This document shows, piece after piece, positions 44,929 through 54,146 of a stretch of DNA of 64,000 nt. Positions within the stretch are counted from its first letter, which is position 1; each line of letters starts with the position of its first letter. The notes below the pieces were generated by a model. It searched no databases and was not told the DNA's origin. It saw only the letters and a list, made by a program, of their open reading frames with translations. Source of the DNA: Proteiniborus ethanoligenes (GTDB lineage: Bacteria; Bacillota; Clostridia; Tissierellales; Proteiniboraceae); NCBI RefSeq assembly GCF_900107485.1, contig NZ_FNQE01000009.1, positions 31,453 to 95,452 on the forward strand. Direction: 5' to 3'. The position numbers were made by a program, and so were the translations under genes.

Positions 44929-45684
44929 CTATAAAAAATCCTCCATATTATACTTTAAATTTTGGGTTTTATTTATTACATTAAGGATACTTTGTTTTAA
45001 AAATGAGCTATTATTTGAAAAAATTTGGCATTCTTCTTGTTTAGAATTTAAATCTAGATATATTCCTACTGTATTATTTTCATCTTTTATTTTAATAATA
45101 CCTTTCTCATACAAGCCTATATTAGCTAAAATAAGAGTTGGATAGTTAATAGTTTTCAAATAATCCTCTGAACTATCTGCTAGCTCATGAACTTCATATT
45201 GAGAAAACTCTGATATTATCATTATAAACTTTATAAGTGTTGTATCATCATAAAAGTGGCTGTTAAAATTACCTTCAAAAAAGTTATTTGATACAAAGTA
45301 TTTGATTTCTAATTTAGGAAATATCCAAAATATACTTTCTAAACTCTCTTTCTTTATAGGTAATAAAGTGTCAAAAAAAACTTTAATAAAATTGCTAGTA
45401 TAAAACAAATCTTCTAATCTAATACAAGTATAATCTAAGCTATTTTTATGTTGTTGCCTATGTCTTATATAGCTTAACGCAAAATATTGTAGAATATGGT
45501 TACTATTGATTTCATATAAGCACTCAGCATTAACTGGAAAAGGTTCTATAGATTTAGAAATATAAGATACTAAGCTGTAGTTGAAAACTTCTCGCTTAAT
45601 TGGATCGGTTTGATTATTAATATAGTCTCTATAAATCTGTATTTCTTTTGGTAACAAAGAAATAGTTTGTGTATTGGGAAACAT
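44929..45684 (-). CDS. Uncharacterised protein, 251 residues
   Basis: I do not recognise this protein. It is soluble-looking, with no clear membrane segment, no metal-binding Cys clusters and no P-loop. It has a mixed helical pattern and several aromatic-rich stretches ('ESIFWIFPKLEIKYFVSNN'). Start ATG 45684 is chosen because SD 'gaggag' lies about 7 nt before it on the minus strand; the annotated frame extends further upstream. The only neighbours are a MerR-type gene behind a terminator and miaB ahead. Codon use and base composition match the surroundings, so there is no sign of recent transfer. Confidence 0.6.
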   Translation of the reverse strand: MFPNTQTISLLPKEIQIYRDYINNQTDPIKREVFNYSLVSYISKSIEPFPVNAECLYEINSNHILQYFALSYIRHRQQHKNSLDYTCIRLEDLFYTSNFIKVFFDTLLPIKKESLESIFWIFPKLEIKYFVSNNFFEGNFNSHFYDDTTLIKFIMIISEFSQYEVHELADSSEDYLKTINYPTLILANIGLYEKGIIKIKDENNTVGIYLDLNSKQEECQIFSNNSSFLKQSILNVINKTQNLKYNMEDFL

Positions 45685-45794
45685 ATACATTCTCCTCTCA
45701 AAAGCTACTTTCAAAATTATTTTTTGAAGAAATGATAATAATTATATCAATTTGTTTTTGTTATATAATGAAAAACTATACATGTATTTAAGGG

Positions 45795-45851
45795 TAGAAA
45801 GTAAAAAAGTTAAACCTAACTAAGATGTTAGGCTTAACTTTTTACTTTCTA
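45795..45851 (-). terminator. Terminator of the MerR-type gene
   Basis: A long imperfect inverted repeat: TAGAAAGTAAAAAAGTTAAA CCTAAC facing GTTAGGCTTAACTTTTTACTTTCTA around a 6-nt loop, about 24 pairs with one bulge. The end of the minus-strand gene (45842) lies in the stem. Confidence 0.8.
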
Positions 45852-46432
45852 CTAAATATTTTGTTAAAAATTCCTCTACTAGTTTCTTGTTCTCTTTTTA
45901 ACCTATCCTTTAATTCAACTACCTCATATGATTTTTCTTTAACTTTCATTTTAAGTTTTATATTTTCACATATTAAAACATCTCTTTCTTTACTGCTGAT
46001 TTCACGCCTTAATTGTACTATTTCGTCTCTAAGCTCACTAATAACACTTAAATTCATATCTTCTTTTTCAAGTAAAATAGGTTTTAGTTCATCCGAAATC
46101 ATTTCTTTGAACATGCAACAGATTTCTGTATAGTTTGGAACAATATCAGCTTCTTTTTTAGTTATGGTTGTTACAGCAGTTTCACCATTGGATACTAATA
46201 TTTCAGGAGAACTCATTATTAATTTTATCTGCTTATTTGAAAATCCTTTTTCCTGCAGTGCTTTTATGTAATTATAAATCTCTAATTCTTTATAAGTATA
46301 ATACCTATGATTTGCACTATTTCTAGGTATTTCTAGCTCAAACTCCTTTTCATAATACCTAATTACATGCGCCGGATATCCAGTTAGCTCAGAAACTTCA
46401 GAAATCGTAAATTCTCTTTCTGTATCGTACAT
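45842..46432 (-). CDS. MerR-type HTH protein with C-terminal coiled coil (RacA-like layout)
   Basis: 196 residues. The N-terminal MerR winged helix is 'FTISEVSELTGYPAHVIRYY', then 'NHRYYTYKELEIYNYIKALQ' and 'GFSNKQIKLIM'. About residues 110-190 are charged with heptad-like Leu/Ile spacing ('ELRDEIVQLRREISSKERDV', 'KLKMKVKEKSYEVVELKDRL'), a long coiled coil. Ordinary MerR regulators have short dimerisation helices and an effector domain; this lacks both and is closer in layout to RacA/SinR-like chromosome-anchoring or phage-type proteins. The start ATG 46432 has SD 'ggagg' 8 nt before. Targets are unknown. Confidence 0.75.
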   Translation of the reverse strand: MYDTEREFTISEVSELTGYPAHVIRYYEKEFELEIPRNSANHRYYTYKELEIYNYIKALQEKGFSNKQIKLIMSSPEILVSNGETAVTTITKKEADIVPNYTEICCMFKEMISDELKPILLEKEDMNLSVISELRDEIVQLRREISSKERDVLICENIKLKMKVKEKSYEVVELKDRLKREQETSRGIFNKIFSRK

Positions 46433-46622
46433 GGAATTCACCTCCTAGAAACTTAGACTATTAAATAAATTCTTCATTAAATCAATATTTCCTTTACTTT
46501 TTTTATAATAACATCCAAAATATTCCGATAAATTCAAACAAATATTTTAATTTTTTTATAAAATAGTCATGTTAGCTACAATTTATTACAAATAAGTTGT
46601 ATGATTAAGAGATGAAATATTA

Positions 46623-46644
46623 AAAGGGTGGTAATCCACCCTTT
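46623..46644 (-). terminator. Terminator of the M42 peptidase operon
   Basis: AAAGGGTGG (46623-46631), loop TAAT, CCACCCTTT (46636-46644), 9-bp perfect stem. The minus strand continues TAATATTTCATC, so the T-run is short. Confidence 0.75.
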
Positions 46645-46653
46645 AGACCAAAT

Positions 46654-47652
46654 TTAAAATTCAATTTTTTTATTAAGTATACCTGTCAGTAACTTTATAC
46701 AATTATTAACATCATTCTTAGATATGGTTTCACTACCACTGTGGGCATATCTAGTAGGAATTGATATTGCACCTGTTGGAACACCTTCTTTTGTAAGATT
46801 AATAGCACCAGAATCTGTTCCGCCATATTCTAAAACTTCTAGCTGATAAGGTATATTGTTTTCTTTTGCAACCTCTACCATAAAATCCTTTATTTTCGGA
46901 TTTACAATTATGCTATTATCCTTTACTTTAATAGCAGCTCCTTTATTTAGACCTACTGCAAGTCTTTTTGCTTTTGGCGTATCACCTGAGCCCGTAATAT
47001 CCACTGCAATGCCGAAATCGGGATCTATCCTATATGCAGAGGTTTTTGCACCTCTTAATCCTACTTCTTCCTGTGTAGTGAAAACAAAATAAATATCATT
47101 TTCTACATTTTTTAGATCTTTCAACGCTTCAATCAACACGTAACAGCCTATTCTATCATCTAGACAACCTGAAATAACATTATTCTCATCTTCATAATAT
47201 TGTGATATATATACACAAGTGTCTCCAATACCGATTCTTTTTTCTGCTTCTTCTCTTGAATTTACGCCAATATCAATATACATGTTTTCTAATTTTAGCT
47301 TACTCATGTCATCCATACTTTCAGCATATACGATCCCAATTCTTCCATTCTTAAATACTACACGCTGACCATAAGATATGTATGGTGAAATACCACCAAT
47401 ATTAGTAAATCTTAAAAATCCCTTCTCATCAATGTCAGTTATTAATAAGCCAATTTGATCCATGTGAGCAGCGACCATGACTTTTTTTCCATTTCCCTTT
47501 TTATGTGCAATAAGATTTCCTAAACTATCAATTATTATTTCGTCAACATAACTCTTTATTTCATCTTTAATAATCTCAGCAACTATCCTTTCATCGCCAG
47601 AGGGAGAAAAAGCATCAACTAGTTTTTTTAATAATTCCCCATTAAATTTCAT
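46654..47652 (-). CDS. M42-family aminopeptidase/endoglucanase-like (third of three)
   Basis: 332 residues. Di-zinc ligands of the M42 family are recognisable: 'AAHMDQIGLL', 'GCLDDRIGCYVL', 'TQEEVGLRGAKTSAYRID', 'AVDITGSGDTP' and 'RYAHSGSETI'. M42 enzymes (PepA/FrvX type) form dodecamers that cut short peptides after endoproteases. ATG 47652 with SD 'aaaggagg' overlaps the stop of the preceding paralogue by 11 nt. Peptide specificity is not predictable. Confidence 0.9.
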   Translation of the reverse strand: MKFNGELLKKLVDAFSPSGDERIVAEIIKDEIKSYVDEIIIDSLGNLIAHKKGNGKKVMVAAHMDQIGLLITDIDEKGFLRFTNIGGISPYISYGQRVVFKNGRIGIVYAESMDDMSKLKLENMYIDIGVNSREEAEKRIGIGDTCVYISQYYEDENNVISGCLDDRIGCYVLIEALKDLKNVENDIYFVFTTQEEVGLRGAKTSAYRIDPDFGIAVDITGSGDTPKAKRLAVGLNKGAAIKVKDNSIIVNPKIKDFMVEVAKENNIPYQLEVLEYGGTDSGAINLTKEGVPTGAISIPTRYAHSGSETISKNDVNNCIKLLTGILNKKIEF

Positions 47653-48673
47653 TATTAAAGCCTCCTTTTTCAAGATTTTCAATTAATAAACCTAAAAGCT
47701 TACTTGCATTATTAAAATCCTCTTTATTCATCACACTAATAGGTGAATGAATATACCTACACGGAACTGAAATCGTTGCAGTTATTGAACCTTCCTTTGT
47801 TAAGTGTATTTTTCCAGAATCATTTCCACCAAAAGAAGTTTTTCTTAGCTGAAAAGGTATGTTGTTTTTTTGTGCAATATCTATAATAAAGCTCCTGAAT
47901 TCTCTGTTAAATATTGTTGTTCTATCCATAATAGAAATGGCTGGCCCTTTTCCTAGTTCTGTAGCTTGTAAATGTCCTTCTATTTCTGGAACATCAGAGC
48001 AAGTGGTTCCTTCTAGAACTATTCCAATATCTGGTCCTATCCTATATGCAGCTGGACCAGCTCCAACTAAGCCTATCTCTTCCATTACAGTAAAAACACC
48101 ATAAATAGATAGTTTTCTTTCTGTTTTAAGAAGGTCTATTAATATACTACAACCAACTCTATCATCTAAAGCCTTTGCTTTTACTAAATTATCTCCAAAT
48201 TCTACATAATTACTTGCAAAAGAAATATAATCTCCTATGCTAACAAGCTTTTCAGCTTCTTCTTTATTATTTACTCCTATGTCTACATATAGTTCCTTAT
48301 ACCCCAAAGCTTTTTTCCATTCACTTCTTTTTTGTAAATGAAATGGTTTAGCACCAATTACACCATTTATCTTTTTCTTACCTACCAAAACAGGTTTTGA
48401 AACAAGAACTCTTTGATCAATTCCTCCTACATTTGTGAACCTTATAAGTCCACTTTCTTCAATCTTTGTAACCATTAAACCAACTTCATCCATATGTGCA
48501 GCTATCATTATTTTAGGTGAATCCATAGTACCCTTTTTATATGCAATAATATTACCTATTCTATCTACTTGGATATCATCAACATAATCCTTTATTTCAT
48601 TAATAATTAGCTCTCTGACTTCTTTTTCATTTCCTGAAACGCCACAAGCTTCTGTAAGCTTTTTTAATAGCAT
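47642..48673 (-). CDS. M42-family aminopeptidase (second of three)
   Basis: 343 residues. 'AAHMDEVGLMVTKIEESGLI', 'ALDDRVGCSILIDLL', 'VMEEIGLVGAGPAAYRIGPD' and 'RYIHSPISVM' give the same metal ligand set as its neighbours. It overlaps the previous gene by 10 nt and the following one by 11 nt, so the three are translationally coupled. 'EGTTCSDVPEIEGHLQATE' (residues about 215-233) differs from the other two, so substrate preference may differ. Confidence 0.9.
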   Translation of the reverse strand: MLLKKLTEACGVSGNEKEVRELIINEIKDYVDDIQVDRIGNIIAYKKGTMDSPKIMIAAHMDEVGLMVTKIEESGLIRFTNVGGIDQRVLVSKPVLVGKKKINGVIGAKPFHLQKRSEWKKALGYKELYVDIGVNNKEEAEKLVSIGDYISFASNYVEFGDNLVKAKALDDRVGCSILIDLLKTERKLSIYGVFTVMEEIGLVGAGPAAYRIGPDIGIVLEGTTCSDVPEIEGHLQATELGKGPAISIMDRTTIFNREFRSFIIDIAQKNNIPFQLRKTSFGGNDSGKIHLTKEGSITATISVPCRYIHSPISVMNKEDFNNASKLLGLLIENLEKGGFNNEI

Positions 48674-49719
48674 AATAATCCCTCCAAGCTTTCTTGAGAA
48701 ATATCATATATAAATCTAGCTAACAACTTTGCAGTCATTTTGATATCTTCAATATTAATTGTTTCAATTGAGGTATGCATATATCTTAAAGGTAAAGAAA
48801 TCAGCAATGTAGGAACGCCGCATCTTGTAATTTGTATAGCTCTTGCGTCTGTACCAGTAGGGCCTGGATCTATTTCAAACTGATATGGGATATTATATGA
48901 TTTCGCCGTTTCTGTAAGTCTTTCTCTTAGTTTTGGATGAATATTCCCTCCAATAGTTATCCCTGGTCCCTTACCCATATCTAAAGTATATTCTTTAGGT
49001 ATATCTGGAGAAGAACCAAATCCAACATCTATTGCAATACCTATATCAGGATTTATACTATATGTGCTTACTGTTGCACCTCTTACACCAACTTCTTCTT
49101 GTACAGTTGAAACAAAATAAACTTCAGCCTCATGCTTGAAGCACATTAGTTCCTTTGCACATTCATACATGGCTGCGATGCCGGCCCTATCGTCTAATGC
49201 TTTTCCGCTTATATAATTACCTTGTAGTTTAACAATATCTCTATTAATTGTTATAGTATCTCCTATATCTACTAAGCCTTCAAGCTGTTCTTTTGAGAAT
49301 CCAACATCAATAGTTAAATCCTCAGTTTTAACTGCAGTTTCTCTCTCAGTTTCATCCTGTAAGTGAGGAGGCTTTGCCCCAATGACTCCAAATATATTTT
49401 TCTTCCCATGAACAATAACTTCTTGTGCCAACAGAGTTCTTGGATCTATGCCACCTATTGTAGTAAACCTAATAAAGCCTTTTTCATCAATGTCCTTAAC
49501 CATCAATCCTATTTCATCCATATGAGCAGCAATCATTATTTTAATTCTACTAGAGCTATTTTCGCCTTTTTTAACTGCCATTACATTTCCAATTTTATCT
49601 GTATAGACTTCATCTGTATAGTTACTAAAAGCCTTAATAATTTTATCTGCAACATGGTTTTCATGTCCAGATACTCCTGACTCTTCACATAAAAGCTTTA
49701 ATAAATCATAAACCTCCAA
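48664..49719 (-). CDS. M42-family aminopeptidase (first of three)
   Basis: 351 residues. 'AAHMDEIGLMVKDIDEKGFI', 'ALDDRAGIAAMYECAKEL', 'VQEEVGVRGATVSTYSINPD', 'AIDVGFGSSPDI' and 'RYMHTSIETINIEDI' mark an intact M42 enzyme. A TTG start at 49719 is the only in-frame start with a fitting SD ('ggggag', 7 nt). It is first of the overlapping set. Three tandem paralogues suggest a broad peptide-consuming lifestyle. Confidence 0.9.
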   Translation of the reverse strand: MEVYDLLKLLCEESGVSGHENHVADKIIKAFSNYTDEVYTDKIGNVMAVKKGENSSSRIKIMIAAHMDEIGLMVKDIDEKGFIRFTTIGGIDPRTLLAQEVIVHGKKNIFGVIGAKPPHLQDETERETAVKTEDLTIDVGFSKEQLEGLVDIGDTITINRDIVKLQGNYISGKALDDRAGIAAMYECAKELMCFKHEAEVYFVSTVQEEVGVRGATVSTYSINPDIGIAIDVGFGSSPDIPKEYTLDMGKGPGITIGGNIHPKLRERLTETAKSYNIPYQFEIDPGPTGTDARAIQITRCGVPTLLISLPLRYMHTSIETINIEDIKMTAKLLARFIYDISQESLEGLLCY

Positions 49720-49800
49720 AATATTTCTCCCCTTTCAGTATATATTTATAATTTTTATTATTACAAATACTATTTAATAATGCGACCACAGTAGCTTTTC

Positions 49801-50574
49801 TTAGGTAATTCTTTTATAAAAAAATGTTTTTGCTGGTTTAAAATTATATCTGTCTGGCATAATTATTTGTTCTGTGCTCCCAACAAATAATATTCCGTCA
49901 GTACTAAGTGATTCATTAAACTTTTTATATATATCTACTTTAGCTTCCTCAGTAAAATAAATTAACACATTTCTACATAGAATAAGCTGACAATTATCAG
50001 GATACCTATCTTGAAGTAAGTCTAAGCGTTTAAATTCTACACAATCTTTGATTGATTGATGTATTTTATAGCTGTTCCCCACTTTTTCAAAATATTTATG
50101 TACAAATTCTTTGGGGACATTTTGAAGGCTCTTTTCGCTGTATACTCCCATTTTAGCTTTTTCTATTGCTCCCAAATCAATATCCGTAGCCTTAATTTTA
50201 ATATCCTTTAAATCAAAATATTTAGTAAGAAGCATTGCTAGAGTATAAGGCTCCTCTCCAGTTGAGCAGGCACTACTCCATAAGTTAAGCTTACGATTAT
50301 TTTTTATTAGTTCAGGAAGTATTTCCTTTTCCAATACATCCCATTGAGTAGGATTTCGAAAAAATTCAGATACATTTATTGTTAAATAATTTATGAACTC
50401 GTCAAGTAATCTATTGTCCTTCTTTAGTCCTTCGAAATAATCATCAAAATCCTTGTAATTGTTTCTCGATAAAAGGGATTGAATTCTCCGTTTCATTTGT
50501 TTTTCTTTGTAACTTGATAAGTCTATTCCCACTAGTGAATAAACCTGTTTTTTAAATTGTTCATACTTGTCCAT
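49801..50574 (-). CDS. cheR: CheR-type protein-glutamate O-methyltransferase
   Basis: 257 residues. N-terminal CheR all-alpha domain ('QVYSLVGIDLSSYKEKQMKR', 'NYLTINVSEFFRNPTQWDVL' shape) and the SAM-binding domain 'NLWSSACSTGEEPYTLAMLL', 'KATDIDLGAIEKAKMGVYSE', 'DLILCRNVLIYFTEEAK' (the last from 'CQLILCRNVLIYFTEEAK'). It methylates chemoreceptor glutamates. No other chemotaxis genes are near, so it is an orphan copy. Start ATG 50574 follows SD 'gagaggt'. Confidence 0.93.
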   Translation of the reverse strand: MDKYEQFKKQVYSLVGIDLSSYKEKQMKRRIQSLLSRNNYKDFDDYFEGLKKDNRLLDEFINYLTINVSEFFRNPTQWDVLEKEILPELIKNNRKLNLWSSACSTGEEPYTLAMLLTKYFDLKDIKIKATDIDLGAIEKAKMGVYSEKSLQNVPKEFVHKYFEKVGNSYKIHQSIKDCVEFKRLDLLQDRYPDNCQLILCRNVLIYFTEEAKVDIYKKFNESLSTDGILFVGSTEQIIMPDRYNFKPAKTFFYKRIT

Positions 50575-50621
50575 TTTCTGACCTCTCTTCTTTACTATTA
50601 AGCAATATATATATTCTATCA

Positions 50622-50652
50622 ATAAAAAAGACCTGTGGCAATAGACCACAGG
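50622..50652 (-). terminator. Hairpin upstream of cheR
   Basis: CCTGTGG (50632-50638) and CCACAGG (50646-50652), 7-nt loop, followed on the minus strand by TCTTTTTTATT. It is a good intrinsic terminator though the ispH-rpsA gene already ends in one at 50732-50762. Confidence 0.7.
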
Positions 50653-50731
50653 AAACTATATAAAGGGGGTCTTGATGTATTTGTGAGGTCATTAATATTC
50701 TTTACATATTTTAAAAAATTATTCTTTTTTC

Positions 50732-50762
50732 AAAAAAAAGAATGAGGCTTCTACCTCATTCT
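50732..50762 (-). terminator. Terminator of ispH-rpsA
   Basis: AGAATGAGG (50739-50747) and CCTCATTCT (50754-50762), 9-bp perfect stem, followed on the minus strand by eight T. Confidence 0.9.
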
Positions 50763-52725
50763 ATTCGTTTTCTTTAATTATATCTCCAATTGTAATATTA
50801 TCATCACTTTTATATTCAATAGTTTCTTCTGGTACATTAGTGGAAGCCTCTCTTATACTTAAACTGATTTTTCTATCCTCTTTGTTAACATCTAATATCT
50901 TTACTTTTACATTTTCATTAACTTTTAATTCATCTGATGGTTTAGCTATGTGCTTATCAGAAATTTGTGAAATATGAACTAAACCTTCAATGCCTTCTTC
51001 AAGCATTACAAAAGCACCAAAGTCAACTAGTCTAACTACCTTACCATCAACTATGTCTCCTACATTATATTTTTCATATATATTTTCCCATGGATGAGGA
51101 GATGCTTGTTTTAATCCCAAAGAAATTCTATTTTTTTGTTTATCAGTATCTAATACTATTACCTTAACAAAATCGCCCTCTTTAACTACTTCTTTTGGAT
51201 GCTTTACGTGAGACCAAGATAGGTCAGAAATATGAACTAAACCATCTACGCCACCTATATCTACAAAAGCACCAAAGTCAGTTATCCTTTTTACTTGACC
51301 TTCAACTATTTGATCTTTTTCAATGGTTTTCCAAAGTCTATTTTTCTTGTTTTCCATTTCTTCTGCTTCAACAACTTTTCTTGAAAGTACTATTCGCTTT
51401 TTGTTCTTATCAAAATCAATTACTTTAACATCAAAAGATTTACCTGAAAAAGCCTGTAAATCACTCACAAATCTATTTGCTATTTGAGAAATAGGAATAA
51501 AGCCTCTAAGCCCTTTTACTAATGCAATTGCACCACCATTAACAACTTCAATTACTTTAGCATTTATAATAGCTTTATCATTAAAAGCTTGCTCTAATTC
51601 ATCCCAGCTTTTTACTGTGTCGACTCTTTTCTTTGAAAGAATTACATTTCCTTCGCCGTCATCTAATTTAATAATATATACTTCTATTTCATCACCTACT
51701 GATAGTATGTCTACAGGGTTTATGTCTGGATCATTAGATAATTCATCTCTCTTAATAATACCGTCAGACTTATAACCAATGTTAACCATTACTTCATCAT
51801 CATTTAATGATATAACCTTACCTTTTACTGTGTCCCCTCTTTGAACTTTTACCATTGTATCTTCAATGGCTTTCATCAGTTCATTCATATCTTCTAAATT
51901 ACTCATTTTATCGTAAACCTCCTTAATAATCCAGCTAGGAGTAGAGGCTCCTGCTGTTAATCCTATAGTTTTGAATCTTTTAAGCTCATCAAAAGGCAAT
52001 TCTTCTACCGTTTCGATATGATAAGTATTATTACATAATTTTTTACTAATTTCAACAAGTTTCTGCGTATTAGAACTGTGGTGTCCACCTATCACCACCA
52101 TTGCATCTGATATTCTGGCTATCTCTTCACAGGATTTTTGTCTTAAATGAGTTGCGTTGCATATGGTATTAAATACTTCTACTGTATTTCCTTTATGTGA
52201 AATTAAATTTACTAGAGCATTAAATTTATCTTCATAAAAGGTTGTTTGTGCTACAATACATATTTTATCATAATTTGACATAACTTCAATATCTTCTTCA
52301 CTATTTATTATTACAGCATTATTATAGCACCAGCCATTTATGCCTATGACTTCAGGATGATTGGGATCTCCAATGATAACGATTTGATAGTTTTTTTCAC
52401 TGTACTCTTGTACTTTACTCTGTATCTTTCTAACAAATGGGCAAGTACAATCTATAATATCTAGTTGTTTATCCTTAGCTGTATCATAAACTGATAATGG
52501 AACGCCATGAGATCTGATAATCACTCGTCCTTCATTTGCATCTAGGATGTTTTCTATAACCTGCAGTCCTTTATTTTCAAGAAGTTTTATTACTTGATTA
52601 TTGTGAATAAGAGGTCCTAAAGAATAAGTGTTTTCATTATTCTCTTTCAAAATTTTTTGTGTAGAATCAATTGCTTTTTTAACTCCAAAGCAAAATCCAG
52701 AATTTTCCGCAATAATAATTTTCAA
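50761..52725 (-). CDS. ispH: Fusion of IspH (HMBPP reductase) and ribosomal protein S1
   Basis: 654 residues. The IspH part (about 1-280) has 'NSGFCFGVKKAID', 'DCTCPFVRKIQSKVQ' and 'CNATHLRQKSCEEIARISD' with the three Fe-S cysteines; it makes IPP and DMAPP in the MEP pathway. The C-terminal part (about 295-640) has four S1 repeats, including 'GQVKRITDFGAFVDIGGVDG' and 'GKVVRLVDFGAFVMLEEGIE', and acts like ribosomal protein S1. This fusion is a known Clostridia feature. A TTG start at 52725 follows SD 'aggagga'. plsC and cmk follow in the usual cmk-plsC-ispH order. Confidence 0.95.
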   Translation of the reverse strand: MKIIIAENSGFCFGVKKAIDSTQKILKENNENTYSLGPLIHNNQVIKLLENKGLQVIENILDANEGRVIIRSHGVPLSVYDTAKDKQLDIIDCTCPFVRKIQSKVQEYSEKNYQIVIIGDPNHPEVIGINGWCYNNAVIINSEEDIEVMSNYDKICIVAQTTFYEDKFNALVNLISHKGNTVEVFNTICNATHLRQKSCEEIARISDAMVVIGGHHSSNTQKLVEISKKLCNNTYHIETVEELPFDELKRFKTIGLTAGASTPSWIIKEVYDKMSNLEDMNELMKAIEDTMVKVQRGDTVKGKVISLNDDEVMVNIGYKSDGIIKRDELSNDPDINPVDILSVGDEIEVYIIKLDDGEGNVILSKKRVDTVKSWDELEQAFNDKAIINAKVIEVVNGGAIALVKGLRGFIPISQIANRFVSDLQAFSGKSFDVKVIDFDKNKKRIVLSRKVVEAEEMENKKNRLWKTIEKDQIVEGQVKRITDFGAFVDIGGVDGLVHISDLSWSHVKHPKEVVKEGDFVKVIVLDTDKQKNRISLGLKQASPHPWENIYEKYNVGDIVDGKVVRLVDFGAFVMLEEGIEGLVHISQISDKHIAKPSDELKVNENVKVKILDVNKEDRKISLSIREASTNVPEETIEYKSDDNITIGDIIKENE

Positions 52726-52736
52726 AATGTTTCCTC

Positions 52737-53330
52737 CTAATTTATTACAGAATTTTTAAGACTATAAATTTTGCTCATAACTTCTTTACTTAAATCGTAA
52801 TAATTATTCATATTTAACTTCTTTTCAAAATATTCATCTAAAGCTATTGGTTCCCCAATGATTACTTTGGTTTGCTTAAATGGCTTGTACCTAGTATCTA
52901 TATAAATAGGAATAATTGGTGCCTTTCCTTTGATGCTAATCATGGTAACTCCGGGTTTAGCATTGTCAATATTCTCTTTATCAACTCTAGTCCCTTCAGG
53001 AAATATACCAAGAGCATTTTCGTTTTTTAATATTCTTAAAGAGTTTTTAACTGCAGCTAAATCAGCACCTTCTCTGTCTACTGGAAATGCTCCTAATTTT
53101 TCAAGAAGTTTCCTTAAGATTTTATTCTCAAATAATTCTTTTTTTGCCATGAAATATATTCTTCTAGGTACAGAAATAGCAACAGTAATAGGATCTAATA
53201 AGCTTACATGATTAGAGCAAATTATTACTTTACCTTTAAGTGGTATATTTTCAGCTCCAATTACTTTTACTCTAAATAAAAACTTAAAAACTACATTAAG
53301 TATTCCCTTAGCAATACTATATAATGACAT
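52737..53330 (-). CDS. plsC: 1-acyl-sn-glycerol-3-phosphate acyltransferase PlsC
   Basis: 197 residues. An N-terminal membrane-associated stretch, then the acyltransferase motif NHxxxxD ('CSNHVSLLDPITVA'), 'FMAKKELFENK', 'AFPVDREGADLAA' and 'LGIFPEGTRVDK'. It makes phosphatidic acid. Start ATG 53330 has SD 'aggaggg'; it overlaps the cmk end by 14 nt. The gene order cmk-plsC-ispH/rpsA is conserved. Confidence 0.95.
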   Translation of the reverse strand: MSLYSIAKGILNVVFKFLFRVKVIGAENIPLKGKVIICSNHVSLLDPITVAISVPRRIYFMAKKELFENKILRKLLEKLGAFPVDREGADLAAVKNSLRILKNENALGIFPEGTRVDKENIDNAKPGVTMISIKGKAPIIPIYIDTRYKPFKQTKVIIGEPIALDEYFEKKLNMNNYYDLSKEVMSKIYSLKNSVIN

Positions 53331-53988
53331 TATTTGCCCTCCTGTCAATTATCTTTAGCATTTCTGATATTACCTCATCAATAGTTTTATTTGTTGTATC
53401 CACTTCAACTGCATCTTTACATTTTATTAAAGGTGCAATTTTTCTAGTGCTATCTGCTCTATCTCTCTCTTCTATTTCTTTGATTATCTCGTTTAAATTA
53501 ACATTGTAGCCTTTTTGTATTAGTTCTTTATATCTTCTTTTACCTCTTTCTTCAATAGATGCGGTAATGTAGAATTTAAACTCCGCTTCTGGTAAAACTA
53601 CACTACCAATATCTCTTCCATCCATTATAATACTTCTGTCTTTAGATATATTTCTTTGAATTTCAACAAGCTTTTCTCTTACTTGGAAAATTTTAGCTAC
53701 ATCAGAGGCACCTGCACTAATCTCATTTTTTCTGATTTCTTCATCTACAATTTGTCCATCTAAGAAAATATGATTGTCTTTAAAATCTATGATGGTAGAA
53801 TTTAAGACTTTATTTAAGCTAGATATATCGTTAATATTTATATTGCATTTAAGAATCTTTAAAGCAAAAGCTCTATACATGGCTCCAGTATCTATATAAT
53901 CAATGTCCAATATTTCAGATAGTTTTTTTGCTATTGTGCTTTTACCTGAACCAGCAGGTCCGTCTATTGCAATTGCAAAGTTCCTCAT
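53317..53988 (-). CDS. cmk: Cytidylate kinase
   Basis: 223 residues. 'AIDGPAGSGKSTIAKKLSE' (P-loop), 'DYIDTGAMYRAFALKIL', 'IIMDGRDIGSVVLPEAEFKF' and 'RRYKELIQKGYNVNLNEIIK' with 'ERDRADSTRKIAPL' are Cmk signatures. It phosphorylates CMP and dCMP. ATG 53988 is selected for SD 'gaggagg'; the longer ORF to 54006 is less likely. Confidence 0.96.
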   Translation of the reverse strand: MRNFAIAIDGPAGSGKSTIAKKLSEILDIDYIDTGAMYRAFALKILKCNININDISSLNKVLNSTIIDFKDNHIFLDGQIVDEEIRKNEISAGASDVAKIFQVREKLVEIQRNISKDRSIIMDGRDIGSVVLPEAEFKFYITASIEERGKRRYKELIQKGYNVNLNEIIKEIEERDRADSTRKIAPLIKCKDAVEVDTTNKTIDEVISEMLKIIDRRANNVII

Positions 53989-54146
53989 TTTATCCTCCTC
54001 TAACAAACATAACCACCTTATAAGTGGCTTAATGCCTAATTTCCATGTCTACTTTATAATTATATATTAAAAATTACCACTACTCAAGGGCATTTATTTG
54101 TTTATTTAATATTGTATAAATGAATCAAAGTATTGATATAATAAAA

